Assembly: GCA_002708925.1 (NCBI GenBank)
Contig: PAPN01000011.1
Location: 1-61,987 of the forward strand
DNA: 61,987 bases
DNA from: Paracoccaceae bacterium
GTDB taxonomy: Bacteria; Pseudomonadota; Alphaproteobacteria; Rhodobacterales; Rhodobacteraceae
Direction: 5' to 3'
Shown one piece after another: positions 52,909 to 61,259 of this stretch. Positions within the stretch are counted from its first letter, which is position 1. Every line of letters starts with the position of its first letter. The position numbers were made by a program, and so were the translations under genes. The notes beneath the pieces were generated by a model. It worked only from the letters and a program-made list of their open reading frames with translations, searched no databases and was not told the DNA's origin.

Positions 52909-53868
52909 ATGAAACGCCTGATGACTGCCATTTTGCTGGGGCTGCTGCCCTCGATTGCTGCGGCCGGGGATATTCCGCTGCGCCCCAGCCCCGTCACCGA
53001 ATGGAAGGCCGTTTATGGCCGGATCGAGGCCCGAGACCGCGTGCCCGCCCGCGCGCGCATCGGCGGCACGCTGACCCAGCTGACCGTCACCGAGGGCGAT
53101 CTGGTGACAGCCGGGCAGGCTCTGGCCACGATTGTGGATGAAAAACTGGATTTTCAGCTGGGCGCGATTGATGCGCAGCTGACCTCGCTGCGCTCGCAGT
53201 TGGAAAACGCCGAAACCGAGCTGCAACGCGGCGAGGAATTGCTGGCGCGCGGCGTGACCACCGTGCAGCGGCTGGATGCTCTGCGCACACAGGTTGAGGT
53301 GCTGACCGGCCAGATCGAGGCCACCACCGCCAATCGCCGCGTCATCGAACAGCAAACCGCCGAGGGCACCGTTCTGGCCCCCGCAACGGGCCGCGTTCTG
53401 GATGTGCCCGTTACCAAGGCGGCCGTGCTGCTGCCGGGCGAGGCCGTGGCCACCATCGGCGGCGGCGGGTTCTTTCTGCGACTGGCCATCCCCGAACGCC
53501 ACGCCACGGCGCTAGAGGTCGGGGCCGACATCCAGATCGAGGGCGCGACTGGCACGCTGGTGCGCATCTACCCGCAGATCGAAAACGGCCGCGTGATCGC
53601 CGATGTCGAGGTCGCCGGCCTGCCCGATGCCTTTGTCGATGCTCGTGTTCTGGTGCGTATCCCGGTGGGGCAGCGCATGGCTCTGGTGATCCCGCAAGAG
53701 CGGCTGATCACCCGGCAAGGGCTTGATTTCGTGGCCGTTCTGCATGAGGGCGCTCCGATTTTGAAAACCGTCGTTCCCGGCGTGGCCCAGGACGGAATGG
53801 TGGAAATTCTGACCGGGCTGACCGCCGGTGACGTGCTGACCGACATCCAAGAGGCCAACCATGAGTGA
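52909..53868 (+). CDS. RND efflux periplasmic adaptor (membrane fusion protein)
   Basis: 319 residues from ATG 52909 (AAAGGA upstream). Signal peptide (LMTAILLGLLPSIAAAG), then biotinyl-lipoyl half (TVTEGDLVTAGQALATI), a short coiled-coil hairpin (LGAIDAQLTSLRSQLENAETELQRGEE) and beta-barrel (GTVLAPATGRVLDVPV). It bridges the RND pump to an outer-membrane channel. The pump gene overlaps by 8 nt. No TolC-type gene is in this window. Confidence 0.92.
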   Translation: MKRLMTAILLGLLPSIAAAGDIPLRPSPVTEWKAVYGRIEARDRVPARARIGGTLTQLTVTEGDLVTAGQALATIVDEKLDFQLGAIDAQLTSLRSQLENAETELQRGEELLARGVTTVQRLDALRTQVEVLTGQIEATTANRRVIEQQTAEGTVLAPATGRVLDVPVTKAAVLLPGEAVATIGGGGFFLRLAIPERHATALEVGADIQIEGATGTLVRIYPQIENGRVIADVEVAGLPDAFVDARVLVRIPVGQRMALVIPQERLITRQGLDFVAVLHEGAPILKTVVPGVAQDGMVEILTGLTAGDVLTDIQEANHE

Positions 53869-56800
53869 GCCGCAGAAACTGGGCATTGCGGGCGGGCTGA
53901 CGCGCGCCTTTATCACCTCGCCGCTGACGCCGCTGTTCATCATCGCCGCGCTGGCCGTGGGGATCGTGGCGCTGATCACCCTGCCGCGCGAAGAAGAGCC
54001 GCAAATCTCGGTGCCTCTGGTGGACATCCATTTGCAAGCGCCGGGCCTGAAGGCCCCCGATGCCGTCAAACTGGTCACCGAGCCGATGGAGACCATCGTC
54101 AAGGGCATCAACGGGGTCGAGCATGTCTACTCGCAGACCGAGGATGACGGCGCCATGGTCACTGCGCGATTTGTCGTGGGCACCTCGGCGGATGCGGCGA
54201 TTCTGCGGGTGCACGATAAGATCCGCGCCAATATGGATCGCATCCCCGTGGGCATCCCCGAGCCGCTGATCGTGGGGCGCGGGATTGATGACGTGGCCAT
54301 TGTCTCGCTGACGCTCTCGCCCAAGCCGGGGCATGACGACATCACCGCCAATGACCTGACCCGCATCGCGCGTGAGCTGCGCGCCGAAGTGTCGAAAATC
54401 GGCGATGTCGGCCTGACCTATCTGGTCGGCGAAGCCCCCGAGGCAATCCGCGTGACGCCCGATCCGGACCGGCTGGCGCTGTACGGCGCAACGCTGCAAC
54501 AGCTGGCCGGTAAGGTGCAGGGGGCGAACGCCTCGCAAAACACGGGCAAGCTGCGCGACGCAGGCCAGATGATTGACCTTGTGGCCGGCGAAACCCTGAC
54601 CACGCCCGCGGAAATCGCCAGCCTGCTGGTCACTACCCGCGACGGGCGGCCTGTCTATGTCAGTGACGTGGCGGATGTGGAATTCATCGCCGACAGCTCG
54701 GATCAGATCTCCGCCAATGTCAGCAAACAGGATGGGCAGATCCTGCGCGCCCCTGCCGTCACCCTGGCCGTGGCCAAACGCGCAGGCGCCAATGCCGTGG
54801 TCGTGGCCGAGGAAATCCTGCACAAAATCCACATGGCCGAGGGCCGCCTGATCCCCGACACGATCGCCGTGCAGATCACCCGCGATTACGGCGAAACCGC
54901 CAATGAAAAGGCCAACGAGCTGCTGTTCCATCTGGGTCTGGCCACCGTGTCCATCATCGGGCTGGTGCTGCTGGCCATCGGCTGGCGCGAATCCATCGTG
55001 GTGGCGATTGTCATTCCGGTGACCATCCTGCTGACGCTGTTTGCGGCCTGGATCATGGGCTATACGCTGAACCGGGTGTCGCTGTTCGCGCTGATCTTCT
55101 CGATCGGGATTTTGGTGGATGACGCCATCGTGGTGATCGAAAACATCGCCCGCCACTGGGGCATGAAGGACGGGCGCGACCGCAAACAGGCCGCGATTGA
55201 TGCCGTGGCCGAGGTGGGCAACCCCACCATCGTCGCCACGCTGACGGTGGTTGCTGCGCTGCTGCCGATGCTGTTCGTCTCGGGGCTGATGGGGCCCTAT
55301 ATGTCGCCGATTCCGGCCAATGCCAGCGCCGCGATGATTTTTAGCTTCTTCGTGGCGGTGATGATCACGCCCTGGCTGATGCTGAAGGTGGCAAGCAAGG
55401 CCCCAACCCACGCCGAGGGCAGCGAACACGGCGGCCATGACGGCGGCGTCATGGGCCGCGCCTATGCGGCCATCGCCCGGCCCGTGCTGAAATCCAAGGG
55501 CATCAGCCTGGCGTTTCTGCTGATCACGGCGGTGCTGTCCTTCGGCTCTTTGGGCGCGCTGTATACCAAGGACGTGACCGTCAAACTGCTGCCCTTTGAC
55601 AATAAATCCGAGCTGTCGGTGATCATCGACATGCCCGAAGGCACGAGCGTCGAGCAAACCGATGCCGTCGCCCAGGCCGTGGCCCGCAAGGTGCTGGAAC
55701 TGCCCGAGGTCGTCTCGGCCCAGACCCACGCGGGCACCGCCGCACCGTTCAACTTCAACGGGCTGGTGCGGCACTATTATCTGCGCGAACGGCCCCATAT
55801 GGGCGACGTGCAAATCCTGCTGACGCCCAAACATGACCGCGACCGCTCCAGCCACGAACTGGCGCTGGAAATCCGCCAGATGATCGCCCAGATCGACCTG
55901 CCCGCCGGCGCCAGCCTGAAAACCGTGGAACCCCCGCCCGGACCGCCCGTGATGGCCACCCTGCTGGCCGAGGTCTACGGCCCCACACCCCAGGCCCGGC
56001 GCGAAGCCGCCACCAAGATCCGCGCGGCCTTTGAAACCATCCCCTATGTGGTGGATGTGGATGACAGTTTCGGCACCCAGCCGCGCCGCCTGCGCGCCAC
56101 GGTCAACACCGATAATCTGGAGTTCTTCCAGGTGCAGGAACAGGACGTGTTCGATACCATCGCCTTGTTGAACGCGGGCCAGACCGTGGGCTATTCGCAC
56201 CGCGGCGCAGGCCGCCACCCCATCCCGATCCTGATCGCGCGGGACAAGGGAATGCGGGTGCTGGACGAAAGCTTCCTGTCCACGCCGATCCCCGCCAACG
56301 TCCTGCCCGGCGCGCGCGGCGTGGTGGAACTGGGTGACGTGATCGAGGTCAGCGAAGAATACGCCTCCTTCCCGATCTTCCGCCACAACGGCCGCTATGC
56401 CGAAATGGTCACGGCCGAGCTGGCCGGCGATTTCGAGGCCCCGCTCTATGGCATGATCGAGATCGCCGCCGCCCTGGACAAGATGGACTGGCCGACAGGC
56501 ACCAAACCCACAATCAGCCTCTATGGCCAGCCGCAGGACGAATCCCAAACCACCCTGCTGTGGGATGGTGAATGGGAGGTCACATACGTCACCTTCCGCG
56601 ACATGGGCGCAGCCTTCGGTGTGGCCCTGCTGGGCATCTATATCCTGGTTGTGGCGCAATTCGGCAGCTTCCGCCTGCCGCTGGTGATCCTGACGCCGAT
56701 CCCGCTGACCTTCATGGGCATCATCTTCGGCCACTGGCTGTTCAAAGCCCCCTTCTCGGCCACCTCGATGATCGGCTTCATCGCGCTGGCAGGCATCATC

Positions 56801-57061
56801 GTACGCAACTCGATCCTGCTGGTCGATTTCATCCGCCATGCGGACGAAAGCCGCGGCAAGGTTCAGGTGCTGATCGACGCAGGCGCGATCCGCTTCAAAC
56901 CGATCCTGCTGACCGCCATCGCGGCCATGATCGGCGCCGTGGTGATCCTGGCAGACCCGATTTTCCAGGGCCTGGCCATTTCCCTGCTGTTCGGTCTTCT
57001 GACCTCAACCCTGCTGACAGTGTTAGTCATCCCCGCAATCTACCGCGTGTTCAAAACCTAA
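53861..57061 (+). CDS. RND-family efflux pump (AcrB-like)
   Basis: 1066 residues with twelve transmembrane helices and two large periplasmic loops, the HAE/AcrB fold. The GILVDDAIVVIENI segment in TM4 carries the conserved paired Asp of the proton relay. N-terminal start FITSPLTPLFIIAALAVGIVAL is typical. It expels hydrophobic or metal substrates using the proton gradient; the substrate class cannot be fixed. Overlaps the adaptor gene by 8 nt and is followed by an intrinsic terminator. Confidence 0.94.
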   Translation: MSEPQKLGIAGGLTRAFITSPLTPLFIIAALAVGIVALITLPREEEPQISVPLVDIHLQAPGLKAPDAVKLVTEPMETIVKGINGVEHVYSQTEDDGAMVTARFVVGTSADAAILRVHDKIRANMDRIPVGIPEPLIVGRGIDDVAIVSLTLSPKPGHDDITANDLTRIARELRAEVSKIGDVGLTYLVGEAPEAIRVTPDPDRLALYGATLQQLAGKVQGANASQNTGKLRDAGQMIDLVAGETLTTPAEIASLLVTTRDGRPVYVSDVADVEFIADSSDQISANVSKQDGQILRAPAVTLAVAKRAGANAVVVAEEILHKIHMAEGRLIPDTIAVQITRDYGETANEKANELLFHLGLATVSIIGLVLLAIGWRESIVVAIVIPVTILLTLFAAWIMGYTLNRVSLFALIFSIGILVDDAIVVIENIARHWGMKDGRDRKQAAIDAVAEVGNPTIVATLTVVAALLPMLFVSGLMGPYMSPIPANASAAMIFSFFVAVMITPWLMLKVASKAPTHAEGSEHGGHDGGVMGRAYAAIARPVLKSKGISLAFLLITAVLSFGSLGALYTKDVTVKLLPFDNKSELSVIIDMPEGTSVEQTDAVAQAVARKVLELPEVVSAQTHAGTAAPFNFNGLVRHYYLRERPHMGDVQILLTPKHDRDRSSHELALEIRQMIAQIDLPAGASLKTVEPPPGPPVMATLLAEVYGPTPQARREAATKIRAAFETIPYVVDVDDSFGTQPRRLRATVNTDNLEFFQVQEQDVFDTIALLNAGQTVGYSHRGAGRHPIPILIARDKGMRVLDESFLSTPIPANVLPGARGVVELGDVIEVSEEYASFPIFRHNGRYAEMVTAELAGDFEAPLYGMIEIAAALDKMDWPTGTKPTISLYGQPQDESQTTLLWDGEWEVTYVTFRDMGAAFGVALLGIYILVVAQFGSFRLPLVILTPIPLTFMGIIFGHWLFKAPFSATSMIGFIALAGIIVRNSILLVDFIRHADESRGKVQVLIDAGAIRFKPILLTAIAAMIGAVVILADPIFQGLAISLLFGLLTSTLLTVLVIPAIYRVFKT

Positions 57062-57067
57062 AACAGA

Positions 57068-57090
57068 AAGCGCCCTTCGGGGCGTTTTCT
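57068..57090 (+). terminator. Intrinsic terminator after the RND pump gene
   Basis: AGCGCCC-TTC-GGGGCGT hairpin followed by TTTCT, 7 nt past the stop codon. Confidence 0.85.
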
Positions 57091-57128
57091 ACAGACGAGA
57101 GCCACCGGCAATTCACAGCGCTGCGCAA

Positions 57129-57157
57129 TGAGTATTTTCATCAGAAAGAAACAAAGA
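57129..57157 (-). repeat. Dispersed intergenic repeat, short copy D
   Basis: On the minus strand TTTGTTTCTTTCTGATGAAA then ATACTC. It lacks the CCGGGG-hairpin half. Forms an inverted pair with copy E at 57202-57230. Confidence 0.5.
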
Positions 57158-57201
57158 CGCTGATTTCAAGGAACTGCGAGCCGCAAAACGGCGCGGCATT
57201 C

Positions 57202-57230
57202 CGTTTCTTTGCTCTTCAAATACTCAAATC
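57202..57230 (+). repeat. Dispersed intergenic repeat, short copy E
   Basis: CGTTTCTTTGCTCTTCAAAT then ACTCAAATCC. It is the mirror of copy D: outer GAGTATTT and GTTTCTTT blocks are shared. Confidence 0.5.
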
Positions 57231-57263
57231 CGAACAGTGCGGCAGGCGCGGCGGGCTGCGCTG

Positions 57264-57932
57264 TTACGCAACGCTCATTGCCAGGACCTGACTGATCTGC
57301 GTCATCGGCCGGCCACTGTCCTTATGCCAGGTGTTAAACGCCCCCTGGACGGCCTTCATCGCGGTTTTTGAGGTCGGCGGCTTGTCCACCACGCCCTCTA
57401 GGATCAGGCGTTTGCTCACGTCGCCCGAGGTCACATAGGCATCCCAGCCCATCTGCCGCAACACGCGCATTGCTGTGTTTCCACCCAAGTGGGCACCGCG
57501 TTTGCCCAGCATTGTCACCAGTTCGTTCTGCTCTGTTACCGGCCAGCGCGCCAGATGTCCGCTGACATCTTCTGTTTCGGCTTGCAGATCCCGCAGCATC
57601 TGTGCGTTGGCGATCACGGACTGGATTTTGCGGCCATTGCGGACGATGCCCGGATCGGACAGCAGACGATCCACATCTTCATCGTGATAGAAAGCCACCC
57701 GGTTCACATCGAAATCATCGAAAGCCGCCCGGAAACCGGGCCATTTGGTTTCGATCACCGTCCAGCTGAAGCCCGCCTGAAACACTGCGCGGGCCATTTC
57801 CTGCAACCAGTCGCTGGCGGGCCGCCTGGCCAGTTCTTCAACCGGCGCGGGGGATTTCAGCAGTGCTTCGAGCGCGCCCGCACCGCCCTTGCGATCGGCG
57901 GCAATTTGAAAGATTTCGTCAAATCTGCGCAT
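57264..57932 (-). CDS. DNA-3-methyladenine glycosylase I-like protein
   Basis: 222 residues. Resembles the Tag family: GFSWTVIETKWPGFRAAFDDF, YHDEDVDRLLSDPGIVRNGRKIQSVIANAQ and a C-terminal helical region. Tag excises alkylated adenine for base-excision repair. The family's zinc-binding His/Cys cluster at the N-terminus is not evident here, so activity may differ. Divergent roles aside, it stands alone between the RND operon and ribE. ATG at 57932 has GGAGGGCC upstream. Confidence 0.78.
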   Translation of the reverse strand: MRRFDEIFQIAADRKGGAGALEALLKSPAPVEELARRPASDWLQEMARAVFQAGFSWTVIETKWPGFRAAFDDFDVNRVAFYHDEDVDRLLSDPGIVRNGRKIQSVIANAQMLRDLQAETEDVSGHLARWPVTEQNELVTMLGKRGAHLGGNTAMRVLRQMGWDAYVTSGDVSKRLILEGVVDKPPTSKTAMKAVQGAFNTWHKDSGRPMTQISQVLAMSVA

Positions 57933-57991
57933 CTGGCCCTCCTGCTTGTGTCAACAGTGTAGGGCGCGCGGCGGCTCAGACCAGCCGAAAA

Positions 57992-58579
57992 TCAACCGAA
58001 CTCGCGCAGCCGCGCCACATAGCGGGCCAGCGTGTCGATTTCCAGGTTGATCCGGTCACCGATCTGCGCCCTGCCCCAGGTTGTCATTTCCTTGGTATGC
58101 GGGATGAAGTTGATGCCGAAATCGCAGCCCTGGACCTCGTTCACCGTCAGCGAGGTGCCGTTCAGCGCAACCGAGCCCTTGGGCGCGATGTATTTTGCCA
58201 GAGCTTCTGGCGCGCGCAGGGTGACGCGGGTGCTGTCGCCTTCCTCTGTCATCGCGATGATTTGCGCGACGCCATCCACATGGCCGGACACGATATGCCC
58301 GCCCAGCTCGTCTCCGACTTTCAGCGCGCGTTCCAGGTTTACCCGGTGGCCCACGGCCCAATCGCCCAGGTTTGTCTTGGACACGGTTTCCGCCGAGATT
58401 TCCACGTCATACCAATCGGGGCCTTTTTCGATCACTGTCAGGCAGACCCCATCGCTGGCAATCGAGGCCCCCATATCCACGCTGTCCATGTCATAGCGCG
58501 TCTGGATTCGGGCGCGCAAATCGCCGCGTTGCTCCAGCTCGGTGATCTGGCCAATATCGGTGATGATGCCGGTGAACAT
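57992..58579 (-). CDS. ribE: Riboflavin synthase, alpha chain
   Basis: 195 residues from ATG 58579. Two lumazine-binding repeats: MFTGIITDIGQITELE...GVCLTVIEKG and GHIVSGHVDGVAQI...GTSLTVNEVQGCDFGINFIP. It dismutates 6,7-dimethyl-8-ribityllumazine to riboflavin. The longer open frame upstream adds 21 non-family residues and is rejected. No FMN riboswitch was found in the 147-bp spacer to the capsule gene. Confidence 0.95.
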   Translation of the reverse strand: MFTGIITDIGQITELEQRGDLRARIQTRYDMDSVDMGASIASDGVCLTVIEKGPDWYDVEISAETVSKTNLGDWAVGHRVNLERALKVGDELGGHIVSGHVDGVAQIIAMTEEGDSTRVTLRAPEALAKYIAPKGSVALNGTSLTVNEVQGCDFGINFIPHTKEMTTWGRAQIGDRINLEIDTLARYVARLREFG

Positions 58580-58726
58580 GTCGCTGTACCCTCTGCTATG
58601 ACCCGTTGCCAATTCCCTAGCCCGCAGGCTGCCCCCTGGCAAGCCGGGCGGCGGCGTGAAAGGGTCTTATTTTTGCCAGGTATTGGCGGTAAGACTTTGT
58701 CAAAGAGGAGAGCATAGACAGACAAG

Positions 58727-60019
58727 ATGGACAAAGACGCCGCACAAAACCGGGTTTTCCTGTTCTTGCAGGGGCCGCATGGACCGTTCTTTTACCGGCT
58801 GGGGCAGATGCTGCGCCGGGCGGGGGCGACGGTGTGGCGTGTGGGGTTCAATGCCGGGGATCGGGCGTTCTGGTTCGGTGGGGCGGGGTATCTGCCCTAT
58901 GGGGGCACGCCGCAGGACTGGCCGGATCGGTTTGACGCGCTGATTGCGGAAAAGCAGGTCACGGATATCGTGCTCTATGGGGATACGCGCGACATCCATG
59001 CCCAGGCGATCCAGCGCGCCCGCGCCGCCGGTCTGCGCGTTCATGTGTTCGAGGAAGGCTATATGCGGCCCTTCTGGGTCAGTTACGAGCGCGGCGGCAG
59101 CAATGGTCATTCGCGGCTGATGGATCTATCCGTTGCCGACATGCGCAAGGCGCTGGAACAATACGACCCCGATACGCCGATGCCCCCCGCCCGTTGGGGC
59201 GACATGCGCCAGCACGTGTTTTATGGCGCGCTTTATCATTGGTTCGTGATGTTCCGGAACGGGGCCTATCCGAATTTCCGCGCCCATCGCGACCTGCCCG
59301 TGCACAAGGAATTCCGGCTGTATCTGAAACGCCTGCTGTTGATGCCCTTTCAGGCGGTCGAGCGCGGGCTGGCCACGCTGCGCATCCGCAATGGTGGCTT
59401 TCCCTATCATCTGGTGCTGTTGCAGCTAGAGCATGACAGCTCGTTCCGGATGCATTCGCCCTTTGAAACCATGTCAGAATTTCTGGAGCTGGTCCTGCGC
59501 GGCTTTGCCGAGGGTGCGCCGCGGCATCACCACCTGGTGATCAAGGCCCATCCGCTGGAGAACGGGCAACTGCCCCTGCACCGCGACATCCGCCATCTGG
59601 CAGGCCGTCTGGGCATTCGGGACCGGGTGCATTTCGTGCGCGGCGGCAAACTGGCGCGACTGCTGAACGATGCGCGCAGCGCGGTGACGGTGAACTCCAC
59701 CGCGGCCCAGCAGGTGCTGTGGCGGGGCATCCCGCTCAAGGCTTTTGGCGCGGCCGTCTTCGACAAGCCCGAGTTCGTCTCGACCCAGCCGCTGCCCGAA
59801 TTTTTCGCCCGCGCGCAGCGCCCCGATCTGGCCGCCTATCGCGATTATCGCCGGTATCTGCTGGAAACCAGCCAGATCGCGGGCGGGTTTTATTCCGCGC
59901 GGGGACGGCGGCAATTGCTGCGGCAGGTCGTCGATATGATGCTGACCCCCGAAGACCCCTATGATGCGCTGAAGGCCGGAACAGCGGCCCCAAGGCAACA
60001 GTTGCGTCTTGTCCGATAA
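58727..60019 (+). CDS. kpsS: Capsule polysaccharide biosynthesis/export protein KpsS-like
   Basis: 430 residues. VFLFLQGPHGPFFYRLGQML at the N-terminus, YGDTRDIHAQAI, VFEEGYMRPFWVSYERGG and VNSTAAQQVLWRGIPLKAFG are typical of KpsS-type (capsule_synth) beta-Kdo transferases, which add linker Kdo to the lipid anchor of ABC-exported capsules. Cytoplasmic/membrane associated. Start follows AGGAG by an unusually long 17-nt gap. The capsule exporter genes follow. A hairpin TGTCCG-ATAA-CGGACA covers its stop codon. Confidence 0.88.
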   Translation: MDKDAAQNRVFLFLQGPHGPFFYRLGQMLRRAGATVWRVGFNAGDRAFWFGGAGYLPYGGTPQDWPDRFDALIAEKQVTDIVLYGDTRDIHAQAIQRARAAGLRVHVFEEGYMRPFWVSYERGGSNGHSRLMDLSVADMRKALEQYDPDTPMPPARWGDMRQHVFYGALYHWFVMFRNGAYPNFRAHRDLPVHKEFRLYLKRLLLMPFQAVERGLATLRIRNGGFPYHLVLLQLEHDSSFRMHSPFETMSEFLELVLRGFAEGAPRHHHLVIKAHPLENGQLPLHRDIRHLAGRLGIRDRVHFVRGGKLARLLNDARSAVTVNSTAAQQVLWRGIPLKAFGAAVFDKPEFVSTQPLPEFFARAQRPDLAAYRDYRRYLLETSQIAGGFYSARGRRQLLRQVVDMMLTPEDPYDALKAGTAAPRQQLRLVR

Positions 60020-60025
60020 CGGACA
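60010..60025. repeat. Hairpin across the kpsS-like stop codon
   Basis: TGTCCG (60010-60015) and CGGACA (60020-60025) around ATAA, which includes the TAA stop. Perfect 6-bp stem, no U-tract. It could affect transcript end or stability. Confidence 0.3.
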
Positions 60026-60111
60026 CAACCTGTAGCGCTGGATTTTTTATCCCGATTCCGGTACGTTGGACGCAATAATTGAGGCAGAACATAGGTCGAG
60101 GAGACCAAGCA

Positions 60112-61254
60112 GTGAATTCCCAAGCGAACAGCCGGGCGAAGTCTGTCGCCCTTTTGGCTATTGTGGCCGTGATCGTAGCCGCCTGCGGCCTGCCCCGCGT
60201 GGGCCCCACCAAAAAAGAAATCTATGCCGGATCCGTCCAACGCGAGGGCGATGCCTTTGTCGTGTCGGTCAATGACCGGGTGACGCGCGCCACCGCCGTT
60301 GTGCCGGCCCTGGGCTTTACCGATAACTTCATGCGCGCCTCGCAGCTGGGCTCGGACATCATCCGCCCTGGGGATTCGCTGGGCCTGACGATCTGGGAAA
60401 ACGTCGAGGACGGGCTGCTGTCGGGCGCTGCCTCGAACTCGACCTCGCTTGAGGAAGTGCAGGTTGACGGGTCGGGCTTTATCTTTGTGCCCTATGCCGG
60501 CCGCATCCGCGCCGCAGGCAATTCCCCCGAGGCCCTGCGCCGCATCATCACCAAAAAGCTGGAAGACCAGACCCCGGACCCACAGGTGCAGGTGCGCCGC
60601 CTGGCCGGTGACGGCTCGACCGTGTCCTTGGTGGGGGCCGTCGGTGGACAAGGCGTTTTCGCCATCGAGCGCCCCACCCGCACCCTGGCCACCATGCTGG
60701 CCCGCGCGGGCGGCGTGACAATCGAACCCGAGATCGCCCAGATCACCGTGATCCGTGGCAAATCGCGCGGGAAAATCTGGTTGCAGGATCTGTATGAACA
60801 CCCCGAGCTGGACATCGCCCTGCGCGGCGGCGACCGTATCCTGGTCGAGGGGGACACCCGTTCCTTTACTGCCCTGGGCGCGACCGGCAGCCAAAGCCGC
60901 GTCAATTTCGAAAGCCAATCGCTGTCTGCAATCGAGGCAATCGCCCAGGTTGGCGGGCTAATCCCCACGGCGTCGGATCCCACGGGCGTGTTTATCTTCC
61001 GCAACGAGCCCGCTGAAATCGCCAACCAGGTTCTGGGCCGGGGCGATCTGCAAGGAGAGCAGCGCCTGATCTACGTGCTGGACCTGACCAAGCCCAACGG
61101 CATGTTCATGGCCCGCGATTTTGCCGTGCGCGATGGCGATACGCTCTATGTGACCGAGGCGCCGTTCACCCAATGGGATAAGACGATTGCTGCGGCCTTT
61201 GGGTCGCTGAACACGGTCAGCTCGATCTCGTCTCTGGGCGTGTCCGGGGGCTAA
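60112..61254 (+). CDS. Capsule/exopolysaccharide export outer-membrane lipoprotein (Wza/KpsD-like)
   Basis: 380 residues from GTG 60112 (GAGGAGA 7 nt upstream). Lipobox VAAC with lipid Cys25. The polysaccharide export (Poly_export) domain is visible at ~85-190 (IRPGDSLGLTIWENVED, VDGSGFIFVPYAGRIRAAG) and SLBB-type domains follow (GAVGGQGVFAIERPTRTL, RDFAVRDGDTLYVTEAP). It forms the outer-membrane pore of the capsule system. The previous start codon in frame is a TTG at 60079 with no binding site. Confidence 0.9.
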   Translation: MNSQANSRAKSVALLAIVAVIVAACGLPRVGPTKKEIYAGSVQREGDAFVVSVNDRVTRATAVVPALGFTDNFMRASQLGSDIIRPGDSLGLTIWENVEDGLLSGAASNSTSLEEVQVDGSGFIFVPYAGRIRAAGNSPEALRRIITKKLEDQTPDPQVQVRRLAGDGSTVSLVGAVGGQGVFAIERPTRTLATMLARAGGVTIEPEIAQITVIRGKSRGKIWLQDLYEHPELDIALRGGDRILVEGDTRSFTALGATGSQSRVNFESQSLSAIEAIAQVGGLIPTASDPTGVFIFRNEPAEIANQVLGRGDLQGEQRLIYVLDLTKPNGMFMARDFAVRDGDTLYVTEAPFTQWDKTIAAAFGSLNTVSSISSLGVSGG

Positions 61255-61259
61255 GGCCC

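Noticed and set aside
53708..56839. A 1043-codon open frame on the minus strand across the RND pump gene
   Set aside because: Antisense to a clear AcrB-type gene; strong third-position G/C bias leaves the antisense frame without stops. Its translation is low-complexity His/Gln/Arg/Gly with no family.
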